Positions 35,175 through 44,000 of a stretch of 64,000 bases of DNA are shown here, piece by piece. The notes under the pieces were generated by a model. That model did no database searches and was not told where the DNA came from. It was given only the letters and a program-made list of their open reading frames with translations. This stretch comes from Dehalococcoidia bacterium. Lineage in GTDB: Bacteria > Chloroflexota > Dehalococcoidia > Tepidiformales > Tepidiformaceae. Location of the stretch: NCBI GenBank assembly GCA_020850615.1, contig JADZEI010000029.1, positions 1-64,000 on the forward strand, read 5' to 3'. Every line of letters begins with the position of its first letter. The first letter of the stretch is position 1. The position numbers and the translations under genes are program-made.

Positions 35175-35221
35175 GCGATTCCTGCCGTTACGGGCGAGGT
35201 TTCGCCCGGTTGAGAAACGGC

Positions 35222-35253
35222 GAAGCCCGGGCCCCTCGCGAGGCCCGGGCTTC
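35222..35253 (-). terminator. Terminator after flagellin gene 1
   Basis: Perfect 12-bp stem GAAGCCCGGGCC / GGCCCGGGCTTC with an 8-nt loop, 21 bases past the flagellin stop codon. Its left arm and loop share agcccgggcccctcgcg with dispersed repeat copy A. Confidence 0.75.
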
Positions 35254-35274
35254 ACGCCGGATGTGAACCCGCCC

Positions 35275-36432
35275 TTACTTCAGCAGGTTGAGGACCGCCT
35301 GCGGGGACTGGTTCGCCTGGGAAAGGACGCTGACGCCGGCCTGCTGCAGGATCTGGTTGCTCACCATCATGCTCGAGAGCTCGGCCACGTCGGCGTCACG
35401 GATCCGGCTCTCCGCCGCGCTCAGGTTCTCGACCGCGATGCCGAGGCTGGCGATGGTGTGCTCGAGCCGGTTCTGGGCCGCACCGAGGTTGGCGCGGCGG
35501 GTGTTCAGCGTGCTGATGGCAGTGTCGATCTCCGTGATCCGGGCGTTCGATGCTGCAAGGTCCTGGACCGCCGTGTTGGCGACCCACGTCGTCAGGTTCA
35601 GGCCCGTCGCCTGCGTCGCACGCACGTCGCTGAAGCCCACGCTCATCGTGTTGCCGACGTTCGCGCCCACCTGGAACACGGCCGAGCCGTTGCCAGTCAC
35701 GGTGATGCCGGCGCCGAAGCCGCCAATGTCGGTGTTGATGTTCGCGGCCGTCTTGCCGGCGGCGCCCGTCACCAGCGTGATCGTCACGCCGCTCTGCGAG
35801 AAGTTCAGCACCTGGGTACTGTTGGCGGCCATGTCGTTGAGGGTGATCGTCTCGCTGCCGAGCGTGATCGTCGTCGCCGTCGAGGTGATGGACAGGGCGC
35901 CCGCCTGGGCCCGGCTCACGTCCAGCGACGCGACCGTCGCATCGCCGCCCGCACCGCTCAGCACGGTGCCGACTTTTGTGGCCGAGGCCACGTCCAGCGT
36001 GCCCACGAGCGTGCCGTTCAGGAGCTGCGCGCCGTTGAACTGCGTCGCCCCGGCAATCCGGTCGATTTCCGCCTGCAGGGCGACGAGCTCCGTGCCGATC
36101 GAGGTGCGGGCCGCCGCGTCCATCGAGCCGTTGGCCGCCTGGACCGCCAGCTCGCGCGCCCGCTGGAGGATGCTGTGGATCTCGTCCATCGCGCCTTCAG
36201 CGGTCTGGATCATCGAGATGCCGTCCTGGCTGTTGCGCAACGCCTGGGCCGAGCCCCGGATCTGGCTGCGCATCTTCTCCGAGATGCCGAGCCCCGCCGC
36301 GTCGTCCGCCGCGCGGTTGATGCGGTAGCCGCTGGAGAGCTTCTCCAGGACCTTGCCCATCTTCAGGCTCGTGGTGTTCAGGTTCCGCTGCGCGTTGATC
36401 GCGGCAACGTTGGTGGCGATGTACATACCCAT
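35275..36432 (-). CDS. fliC: Flagellin, paralogue 1
   Basis: A 385-residue flagellin. The N-terminal D0/D1 region (IATNVAAINAQRNLNTTSLKMG, LSSGYRINRAADDAAGLGISEKMRSQIRG) and C-terminal region (NLGAAQNRLEHTIASLGI, ESRIRDADVAELSSMMVSNQILQQAG, ending VLNLLK) are standard, and the variable middle is short. The start ATG 36432 has GGAGG 6 nt upstream. It is downstream of the second flagellin gene with its own leader, and the two proteins are close paralogues. Confidence 0.95.
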   Translation of the reverse strand: MGMYIATNVAAINAQRNLNTTSLKMGKVLEKLSSGYRINRAADDAAGLGISEKMRSQIRGSAQALRNSQDGISMIQTAEGAMDEIHSILQRARELAVQAANGSMDAAARTSIGTELVALQAEIDRIAGATQFNGAQLLNGTLVGTLDVASATKVGTVLSGAGGDATVASLDVSRAQAGALSITSTATTITLGSETITLNDMAANSTQVLNFSQSGVTITLVTGAAGKTAANINTDIGGFGAGITVTGNGSAVFQVGANVGNTMSVGFSDVRATQATGLNLTTWVANTAVQDLAASNARITEIDTAISTLNTRRANLGAAQNRLEHTIASLGIAVENLSAAESRIRDADVAELSSMMVSNQILQQAGVSVLSQANQSPQAVLNLLK

Positions 36433-36608
36433 GGTGATCCTCCGGCTTTCCTGCACGAACCCCGGGGCCTCACTCCGGGGCGTCCACCGCTGGTGTTATT
36501 TCGGTGGACAGCAGGTGTTCACGGTAGGTATCGAAACGTCCGCCTCCGCCAACAGGGCCGGGGGCGAAAGATCAGGGAATCCCTTACGTTCCGCGTGAAC
36601 ACGCAGAA

Positions 36609-36635
36609 GGGCCCCCGCGGTTACCGCGGGGGCCC
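36609..36635 (-). terminator. Terminator after flagellin gene 2
   Basis: Perfect 12-bp stem GGGCCCCCGCGG / CCGCGGGGGCCC with a 3-nt loop and TTCTGCGTGTT after it on the minus strand. Confidence 0.75.
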
Positions 36636-36662
36636 TCCTGTGTTGGCTCCGGAGCCGGAGGA

Positions 36663-37814
36663 CTACCGGAGGAGGCTGAGGACCGACTGCGAGGCCTGGT
36701 TCGCCTGTGCGAGCACCGCGGTGCCGGCCTGCTGCAGGATCTGGTTGCTCACCATCTTGCTCGAGAGGTCCGCCACGTCCGCGTCGCGGATCCGGCTCTC
36801 CGAAGCCGTCAGGTTCTCCACGCTCACGCCGAGGCTGCTGATCGTGTGCTCGAGCCGGTTCTGCGCCGCACCGAGGTTCGAGCGGCGGGTGTTCAGCGTC
36901 GTGATCGCGGTGTCGATTTCGGTGATGCGCGCATTCGCCGCCGTCAGGTCCTGCACCGCCGTGTTCGCAACCCAGCTCGTGAGGTTCAGGCCCGTCGCCT
37001 GCGTCGCACGGACGTCGCTGAAGGCCACGCTCATCGTGTTGCCGACGTTCGCGCCGACCTGGAAGACCGCCGAGCCGCTGCCCGTCACCGTGACGCCGGC
37101 GCCGAAGTCGCCGATGTCGGTGTTGATGTTCGCGGCCGACTTCGCGGCGCCGCTAACGAGGGTGATGGTCACGCCCGTCTGGGCGAAGTTGAGGACCTGG
37201 GTGCTGTTCGCAGCCATGTCATTGAGCGCGATCGTCTCGGTGCCCATCGTGATCGTTGTCGCCGTCGAGGTGATGGCGTACGTCCCCGCCTGGGCGCGGC
37301 TCACGTCGAGGGCCGCCACCGTCGCGTCGCCGCCGGCGCCGCTCAGCACTGTGCCGACTTCCGTCGCCGAGGCCGCGTCGAGCGAGCCGACGAGCGTGCC
37401 GTTCAGGAGCTGCGAGCCGTTGAACTGGGTCACGCCCGCGATGCGGTCGATTTCCGCCTGCAGGGCGACCATTTCAGTGCCGATCGAGGTCCGCGCCGAG
37501 GCGTCCATCGAGCCGTTCGCCGCCTGGACCGACAGTTCCCGGGCGCGCTGGAGGATGCTGTGGATTTCGTCCATCGCGCCTTCAGCGGTCTGGATCATCG
37601 AGATGCCGTCCTGGGCGTTGCGCAGGGCCTGCGAGTTGCCGCGGATCTGGCTGCGCATCTTCTCCGAAATGCCGAGGCCGGCGGCGTCGTCGGCGGCGCG
37701 GTTGATGCGGTAGCCGCTGGAGAGCTTCTCCAGGACTTTGCCCATCTTCAGGCTGGTGTTGCTCAGGTTCCGCTGGGCGTTCAGGGCGCCGACGTTGGTA
37801 ACGATCGATGACAT
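36663..37814 (-). CDS. fliC: Flagellin, paralogue 2
   Basis: A 383-residue flagellin starting MSSIVTNVGALNAQRNLSNTSLKMGKVLEKL and ending QSVLSLLR. It is near-identical to the gene at 35275 in both conserved ends and similar in the middle, so the pair arose by tandem duplication. Upstream on the minus strand, CCCGATAA (37903-37896) resembles a sigma-28 -10 box, though the -35 part is poor. Each flagellin has its own terminator, so levels can be set separately. Confidence 0.95.
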   Translation of the reverse strand: MSSIVTNVGALNAQRNLSNTSLKMGKVLEKLSSGYRINRAADDAAGLGISEKMRSQIRGNSQALRNAQDGISMIQTAEGAMDEIHSILQRARELSVQAANGSMDASARTSIGTEMVALQAEIDRIAGVTQFNGSQLLNGTLVGSLDAASATEVGTVLSGAGGDATVAALDVSRAQAGTYAITSTATTITMGTETIALNDMAANSTQVLNFAQTGVTITLVSGAAKSAANINTDIGDFGAGVTVTGSGSAVFQVGANVGNTMSVAFSDVRATQATGLNLTSWVANTAVQDLTAANARITEIDTAITTLNTRRSNLGAAQNRLEHTISSLGVSVENLTASESRIRDADVADLSSKMVSNQILQQAGTAVLAQANQASQSVLSLLR

Positions 37815-38301
37815 TTCTGTGTGTCTCCCGATCCTGTGCCCCGTCTCCGGGGCGAGCCAACCGCGGTGTGGATTTGCGGCCGGTCGTTCCTGTTGGTTAT
37901 CGGGCCGCTCCCACGACCACTAGGGGCACAGCCGGGGGACAACGCGTGGACAGCCGGTAGCCCCCCGGTGACAAACCGGTGGACGCGCCCCGCCCACCCT
38001 GTTCCCCACCAAACACACGAAGCCCAGTACCTCGCTCCTGGCCATTCGCCCACCCCTCCTGCGCTCGAAACCCCGCCCCGGCCGCTCCAGCACCAGCTCG
38101 CCATGCCCGCCGCCCCGCCCAACCATGCCACCCAACCCAGCCCCACGCCGCAGGAGCCACGCAGCACCGGGCCCGCACACCCCGGCTGATAACTGATAAC
38201 TGACGACTGACAACCACCCCGCCGTTTGCCGCCGTTTGGGGCCGGGGATACACTTTCTGTTCGACTAACGACCGCCAGCGGTTTTCCCGGAGATTCCCTA
38301 C
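37815..38301. other. 487-base divergent intergenic region
   Basis: Lies between the second flagellin gene (minus) and coaE (plus). It contains the flagellin promoter candidate at 37896-37903, a C-rich low-complexity stretch, the heptamer array at 38186-38213 and a TACACT box near 38250 that may serve coaE. No gene is visible. Confidence 0.6.
38186..38213. repeat. Heptamer array (CTGATAA x2, CTGACGA, CTGACAA)
   Basis: Four units in phase AACTGAT / AACTGAC / GACTGAC, all fitting RRCYRAY. It is upstream of coaE. Confidence 0.7.
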
Positions 38302-38919
38302 GTGCACGTGATCGGCCTGACTGGCGGCATTGCCAGCGGTAAGTCCACCGTGACCCAGTTCTTCCGTGCGAAGGACGTCCCCGTCATCGACGCCGACCTG
38401 CTCGGCCACCGTACCTATGAACAGGGCAGCGAGACCTACCACCAGGTCATCGCCGCCTTCGGCCAGGATGTCGTCGCCCCCGACGGCTCGATCGACCGCA
38501 AGGTCCTCGGCGGGAAGGTCTTCGGCAAGCCCGACGAGCTCAAGCGCCTGACCGACGTCGTCTGGCCCGGCATCCGCAAGCTCGCTAGCCAGGAGCTCGC
38601 CGCGCTCGAGACCGCCGGCAACACGATCGCCGTCCTCGAGGCCGCGGTGCTCTTCGAAGCGAGCTGGGAGGACCTCGTCGACGAGATCTGGGTCGTCGTC
38701 GTCGAACCCGACCAGGCCGTCGCCCGCCTCGCCGCCCGCAACGGGCTGGACGAAGCCGCGGCCCGCGCGCGCCTGGCCTCGCAGCTTTCGAACGACGAAC
38801 GCACGGCCCGCGCCGGCATCGTGATTACCAACAACGGCACACTCGACGAGCTCGAGCGCAACATCGGACAGGCATGGGAAGAACTTCAGCAACGGCTGCG
38901 CACAGCGGCCGGGAGGTGA
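38302..38919 (+). CDS. coaE: Dephospho-CoA kinase
   Basis: A 205-residue P-loop kinase: GLTGGIASGKST at the N-terminus, VIDADLLGH (substrate-binding Asp), and the lid and C-terminal helices of CoaE. It phosphorylates dephospho-CoA in the last step of coenzyme A synthesis. GTG 38302 is chosen by homology, with GGAG upstream. Its stop codon lies 7 bases before the MoxR-like start, and the ribosome site of that gene is within its end. Confidence 0.92.
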   Translation: MHVIGLTGGIASGKSTVTQFFRAKDVPVIDADLLGHRTYEQGSETYHQVIAAFGQDVVAPDGSIDRKVLGGKVFGKPDELKRLTDVVWPGIRKLASQELAALETAGNTIAVLEAAVLFEASWEDLVDEIWVVVVEPDQAVARLAARNGLDEAAARARLASQLSNDERTARAGIVITNNGTLDELERNIGQAWEELQQRLRTAAGR

Positions 38920-38925
38920 TGGTGA

Positions 38926-39813
38926 GTGACTGAGGCAGCGACAAAGACCGGACCCAAGGTGCACGCGGTCGAGGAGTACACGGTCCAGGAAGAACCGTAC
39001 TACCTCCCGATCGGCGACGAAGTCGAACTCTTCGAAACCGCGTACGCGCAGCGCATCCCCGTCCTTCTCAAGGGCCCGACCGGCGCCGGCAAGACCCGGT
39101 TCGTTGAGTACATGGCCTGGCGCCTTGGCCGGCCCCTCACGAAGGTGTCCTCGCAAAGCGGCAACGAAGAGGAATACCGCCAGCCGCTGATCACCGTGGC
39201 CTGCCACGAAGACCTCACCGCGTCCGACCTCGTCGGCCGCTACCTGCTCGATACCGACGGCACGAAGTGGGTCGATGGCCCGCTGACCCGCGCGGTCAAG
39301 GTAGGCGCCATCTGCTACCTCGACGAAGTGGTCGAAGCGCGCAAGGACACCACCGTCCTCATCCATCCGCTCACCGACTACCGGCGCCTGCTCCCCATCG
39401 AGAAGCTCGGCCAGGTCATCGAGGCAACGGACGGCTTCCTCCTGGTCATCAGCTACAACCCGGGCTACCAGAGCGCCCTGAAGGACCTGAAGCACTCGAC
39501 CCGCCAGCGCTTCATCGCGATCGAGTTCGACTACCCGCCCAAGGACCAGGAAGCCGAGATCATTGCGCACGAATCCGGCTGCTCCCTCGCCGCCGCGACC
39601 GACCTCGCCAAGCTCGGCGAAAAAGTCCGCAACCTCAAGGAGCACGGCCTCGGCGAAGGCGTCTCAACCCGCCTCCTTATCTATGCCGGCCGCCTCATCG
39701 CCAACGGCATCCCCGCCCGCCGCGCCTGCCAGGTCGGCATCACCTGGGCCCTCACGGACGACGCCGAAGTCCAGCGCAGCATCGAAGAGGTGGTGACGTC
39801 GATCTTCGAGTGA
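38926..39813 (+). CDS. MoxR-family AAA+ ATPase (CbbQ/NirQ/NorQ type)
   Basis: A 295-residue AAA+ ATPase: Walker [12 protein letters not shown], Walker [12 protein letters not shown], sensor 1 LVISYNPGY and the second-region SRH Arg ([12 protein letters not shown]). The C-terminal domain ([13 protein letters not shown]...[13 protein letters not shown]) matches CbbQ/NorQ. These ATPases work with a VWA protein (CbbO/NorD) to remodel a metal enzyme such as RuBisCO or NO reductase. The VWA protein is here at 41047, but two genes lie in between and no client enzyme is in the window. Confidence 0.9.
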   Translation: MTEAATKTGPKVHAVEEYTVQEEPYYLPIGDEVELFETAYAQRIPVLLKGPTGAGKTRFVEYMAWRLGRPLTKVSSQSGNEEEYRQPLITVACHEDLTASDLVGRYLLDTDGTKWVDGPLTRAVKVGAICYLDEVVEARKDTTVLIHPLTDYRRLLPIEKLGQVIEATDGFLLVISYNPGYQSALKDLKHSTRQRFIAIEFDYPPKDQEAEIIAHESGCSLAAATDLAKLGEKVRNLKEHGLGEGVSTRLLIYAGRLIANGIPARRACQVGITWALTDDAEVQRSIEEVVTSIFE

Positions 39814-39856
39814 CGTCTGGGAGTCTGCAGTTCGGGGCTCCGGGAGGGGGACGCAA

Positions 39857-39880
39857 AGTGCTGAGTGCTGAGTGCTGAGG
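39857..39880. repeat. Left inverted repeat: AGTGCTG x3 plus AGG
   Basis: Three 7-bp units then AGG, 24 bases in all. It is the exact reverse complement of 40298-40321. Confidence 0.9.
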
Positions 39881-40353
39881 TCGTGGACTTCGTCAGGGGC
39901 CGCGCCGAACGGTTTGAGGACCTCGTCGCGTGGCAACGCGCCCGGGCCCTCACGAGGCGTGTCTACGAAGTCACTCGCACGGGGACGTTCCGCGCGGACC
40001 GCGCACTCGGGCAGCAGGCGCAGCGTGCCGCCGTGTCGGTGATGGCTAACATCGCTGAGGGTTTCGAACGGGGTCGTCCGGCCGAGTTCCACCAGTTTCT
40101 GTCCGTCGCGAAGGCGTCCTGTGGCGAGCTCCGTTCCCACCTCTACGTCGCGCTCGACGCGGGGTACCTCGATCGGCCGCTGTGGCAGGTGCTGCACAGC
40201 GAGACGGAAGAGGTTGGGCGCATCATCGGTGGGCTGCGGGCGTCGATCGAACGTCGGCACGGTGGCGGATGGAGTTCCGGCCCCACCGGGCGGTCTGCCT
40301 CAGCACTCAGCACTCAGCACTCCAAACCGCGTTCTGCGCCGGGCTCGGAATAA
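39865..40353 (+). CDS. Four-helix-bundle protein (23S rRNA intervening-sequence/S23 family)
   Basis: A 162-residue helical protein. FEDLVAWQRARALTRRVYEVT, QAQRAAVSVMANIAEGFERG, FHQFLSVAKASCGELRSHLYVALDAGYL are the hallmark helices of the S23/IVP family, of which the Avd accessory protein of diversity-generating retroelements is a relative. The function of stand-alone members is unknown. GTG 39865 lies in the left repeat and GTG 39883 is an alternative start. The C-terminal tail SALSTQHS is translated from the right repeat, so the tail is probably not functional. Confidence 0.82.
   Translation: MLSAEVVDFVRGRAERFEDLVAWQRARALTRRVYEVTRTGTFRADRALGQQAQRAAVSVMANIAEGFERGRPAEFHQFLSVAKASCGELRSHLYVALDAGYLDRPLWQVLHSETEEVGRIIGGLRASIERRHGGGWSSGPTGRSASALSTQHSKPRSAPGSE
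40298..40321. repeat. Right inverted repeat: CCT plus CAGCACT x3
   Basis: Exact reverse complement of 39857-39880. Confidence 0.9.
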
Positions 40354-40365
40354 GGACTCCCACCC

Positions 40366-40980
40366 GTGCGCATCGGCATTGTCTCCGACATCCACTGCAA
40401 CCTCGCCGGCCTCGAACGCGCCCTCGAGCTCATGGCGCCGTTCGATGCGCTGCTGTGCGCGGGCGATTCCGTCTTCCAGTTCCGCTGGTCGAACGATGTC
40501 GTGGCGCGGTTGCGGGAGCTGGGGGCGTATGTGGTCCAGGGGAACCACGAAGAGACGATCCTTAGCCGCGACGGCGAGCGCGCCATCTCCAGCCCGAAGG
40601 TGGACCAGGAGCTCGTCGCCTGGATGCGCGAACAGCCCTTCCGCATGGACCTCGTCTTCGATGGCAAGCGCGTGCTCCTGACGCACGGGTCGCCCTGGGA
40701 GCCGTGGAAGGAGTACCACTACCCCCACGAGACCATCTGGGCGAAGGCCGCCTCGCTCGACACCGATGTCGTCGTCGTCGGGCACACCCACTTCAAGATG
40801 GCCCAGCGCTTCGGCGATGTCCTCGTCATCAACCCCGGTTCCGCGAGCGACCCCCGCGACTCCCGGAACGACTTCCAGCTGTCGTGCGCGGTGTGGGACA
40901 CGACAAGCGACGAAGTGACGTTCTACGATTACCCGGATCCCACCCGCAATTTCGTCGCATCGTCGGGACAGCTCACCTGA
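40366..40980 (+). CDS. Metallophosphoesterase (MJ0936/YfcE-type)
   Basis: A 204-residue calcineurin-like phosphoesterase: SDIHCN (D-x-H), CAGDSVFQF (GD), VQGNHEET (GNHE), LLTHGSPW (H) and VVGHTHFKM (GHxH) form the full two-metal site. Small members cleave phosphodiesters such as cyclic nucleotides. GTG 40366 starts the D-x-H strand directly, with AAGGAC upstream. It sits between the four-helix gene and the VWA gene and reads in the same direction, so it may belong to the MoxR/VWA unit. Confidence 0.88.
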   Translation: MRIGIVSDIHCNLAGLERALELMAPFDALLCAGDSVFQFRWSNDVVARLRELGAYVVQGNHEETILSRDGERAISSPKVDQELVAWMREQPFRMDLVFDGKRVLLTHGSPWEPWKEYHYPHETIWAKAASLDTDVVVVGHTHFKMAQRFGDVLVINPGSASDPRDSRNDFQLSCAVWDTTSDEVTFYDYPDPTRNFVASSGQLT

Positions 40981-41046
40981 GCCGCTCACGAGCGCCCTTC
41001 GCGGGCGCCGAACCCGACTGAACGTCTGAAGGAGAGGTCCTGCCGC

Positions 41047-44000
41047 ATGAGCATCGTCGGTGAACTGCTGGCCCGGCACCACGAACGACTGGCGGGCTTC
41101 CCCGCGCCGCTCCAACAGCACTTCGAATCCGGTCTCCGCGCCCTCGCGCCCCGGCTCTCGCCCTCGCAGCTCCAGCAATGGACCGAGACCGGCGTCGAGC
41201 TCACGGCCCTGAGCCTCCGCTCCTGGGAAGCCGCCTCCGAGTACTTCCGCGCTGGCCCGGACCTCCCGAAGGAGACGACTTGGGAGGCGATCGAGACCCT
41301 CGGCCGCGAAGCCGTCACCATGGCCGCCGATTCCGCGCCGCTGGCCGTCTCCTTCCTGCGCGCCGCGCCTGCCGCCATCGCCGCGGTGGGCCCGTCGCAC
41401 ATCCGCCAGTGGGCCGACCTCGGCCGCCGCCTCTACAAGGGCAACTGGAAGAGCTCCTCGCTCGCCGCGCAGTTCTACGACCTCGCGCCGCAGCTCTTCC
41501 AGGTCGTGCGCGTCTCGCAGGCCTCCCGCCTCGTGCTCTTCGTCGACGAGCTTTCGCGGCACAGCTACGAGCTCGCCGCCGCCTGCCTCGGCGTCGCACC
41601 CGAAGTCCTGAAGAAGCTGGACGACGACGACCGCCTGCCGTTCATCGCCTTCGCGGTCGAGCTGGCGCAGTCCAGCTGGGCCGACTCGCGGCTCTACTTC
41701 GAACGCGGCGCACCGCTGATTCAGAAGGTGCACAGCCCCGTCCGCGAGCGCTATCTCTTGCTCGCCGCACAGGTCGCCCGTGGCCCGAACCGCTCCGCCT
41801 TCCAGTACTTCGAAGAGGCCGCTGTCGCCCTCGGCGAGCTGGAGCCGGACGACCACAACAAGGTCATCGAGCTCGCGGAGCAGCTGGCGCCCTACTCCGC
41901 CTACGCCGCGATGGACTTCATCACGAGCGTGCCGCGCGTCCTCCAGCGCGTCCGCATCGACGAGCTCCAGAACTGGCAGGACGCGGGCCTCCGCATCCTC
42001 AAGCAGAGCCACGACGGCGGCGAGGCCTACTTCCGCCTGCAATCCACCCGCGGCGAGGACATCCTCGACACGCTCTCCGCCCGCGTCGAGCTGAACAAGG
42101 TGGGCGAGATCCTCCGCCTCTACTGCAAGGCGCTCACCGGCCGGAACGTCAGCATCCAGTCCACCTCCAACCTCGCGGAGAAGGGCATCGGCTGGGTCGA
42201 CGAGCAGCGCGCCAGCACCGAGGGCAGCACTATCTTCCTGCCCGACGTGATGGAGCGGTACCACGAGAAGGACTCGAACTTCGCCGCCGTGAAGGTGTTC
42301 GCGACCCACCAGGCCGCACACATCGAGTTCGGCAGCTTCGACTTCGCCTACGACCGGCCCGGCACCCTCTTCGGGGCGACGGCGCGCGAGTCCATCCGTT
42401 CCGAAAGCAGCGCCGCCGTCACCGACATGGAGCGCTTCTTCGACCTCTTCGGCGAACGGCAGCTCGCGGCGGACCTCTACGAGCTCGCCGAGGACGCGCG
42501 CATCGATGGCGCGATCAAGCGCGAGTACGGCGGCATCCGCCGCCCGCTCCAGCGCATCCAGCGCGACGAAGTGGAGAAGCGGCCGGACGTGCGCCGGATG
42601 CCGCTCCGCATCGCGTTCGTGGAGAACCTGGTCCGCGCCAGCCTGGACGCACACGACACCGTGCTCTGGCCACGCGATCGCGCCGAGGTGATGGCCCAGG
42701 CGCTTGGGCTGCTCCAGGAGCTCGCCGGGCCCGGCACCTCCGTCGAAGACACCGCCGAGGCGACTGTCCGCCTCTACATGCTCGCGATGTCGATCCCGAA
42801 CGTGTTCCAGGACGGCGACGACAACGACTGGGATTCGGTCGAGCCCATGGAAGGCGGCCAGTCCATGCCCATGGACGGCGCCGGCGAGATGGGCGGCGGC
42901 GGCAGCGACCCGCAGTTCGGCGACGTGGGCGAAGGCGAGGGCGAAGAGCAGTACCAGAGCCCCGAGGACGTCGACTTCCGCGGCGACTTCAAGCCCGAGC
43001 TCGTCCAGCTCCTGATGAAGCTGAAGAAGGACGCCCAGGGGGGCGACGCCGGCGAGATGTCTCCCCAGGCGCTCACCCCCGAACAGCTCCAGGAGCTGCT
43101 CGAAAAGAGCGTCGAAATCGACCTCGACGCCCTCATGGAGGGCGACCTCGACGCCACCACCGGCATGTTCATGAACAACCTCCAGAAGGAGGCGGGCACG
43201 CCCACTTCGGAGAAGGACAAGAACGGCCAGCCGATGAGCGATGACTCCACCGGCGCCGGTGAAGGCGAAGAGCCGCTCAAGCCCATCGTCACGATCTACT
43301 ACTACGACGAGTGGGACTTCCGCGCGCAGGACTACAAGCCGCGCTGGTGCGCCGTCAAGGAAGCCAAGCTCGAAGAGGGCGACGAAGGCTTCTACGAAAA
43401 CGCCCTCAAGGAGCACGCCGGCCTCGTCGCCCAGACCCGCAAGCAGTTCGAGCTCATGAAGCCCGAGCTCTTCCGGAAGCTCAAGCGCCTCCCCGAAGGT
43501 GAGGACTTCGACCTCGACGCCGCCATCGACTGGATGATCGAACGCAAGGCCGGCGGCGCGCCGAATGAGAAGATTTACTGGCGCCGGAACAAGATCGAGC
43601 GCGACGTCGCCGTCGCCTTCCTGATCGACATGTCCGCCAGCACCGACGAGGAGATCAACAAGCGTGAGAAGAAGTACGACGACGACGATTACGACGACGA
43701 CCCGCGCAAGTACCTGAGCTGGTGGGTCTCGAAGCGGCGCCAGGAGCTGACCAGCCCGCCGAAGCGGATCATCGACCTCGAAAAGGAATCGACGGTCCTC
43801 CTCATGACCGCGCTCGAGACGATCGGCGACCAGTACGGCATCTACGGCTTCAGCGGCTACGGCCGCGACAACGTCGAGTTCTTCGTCATCAAGGACTTCG
43901 ACGAGCACCTGGACAACAACATCAAGAAGCGGCTCGACAAGGTCGTGCCGATCCGGTCGACGCGCATGGGCCCGGCCATCCGCCACGCCACGCACAAGCT

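Larger units (their letters stand above)
39857..40321. mobile_element. Candidate mini-cassette: four-helix-bundle gene within 24-bp perfect inverted repeats
   Basis: A 465-bp segment bounded by exact 24-bp inverted repeats built of AGTGCTG/CAGCACT heptamers. The coding frame of the inner gene begins inside the left repeat and runs out through the right repeat. The insertion separates the MoxR ATPase gene from the phosphoesterase and VWA genes. No target-site duplication is visible and no transposase is encoded, so movement is inferred. Confidence 0.45.

Noticed and set aside
36432-36600. Sigma-28 promoter for flagellin gene 1
   Set aside because: ACCGAAAT is only loosely like the -10 consensus and no TCAAG- or TAAA-like -35 lies 11 bases upstream.
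39857-40321. CRISPR array
   Set aside because: Repeat units are 7 bp with no spacers; no cas genes in the window.
39841-40340. Target-site duplication around the four-helix-bundle cassette
   Set aside because: The bases outside the inverted repeats (gacgcaa on the left, ccaaacc on the right) do not match.
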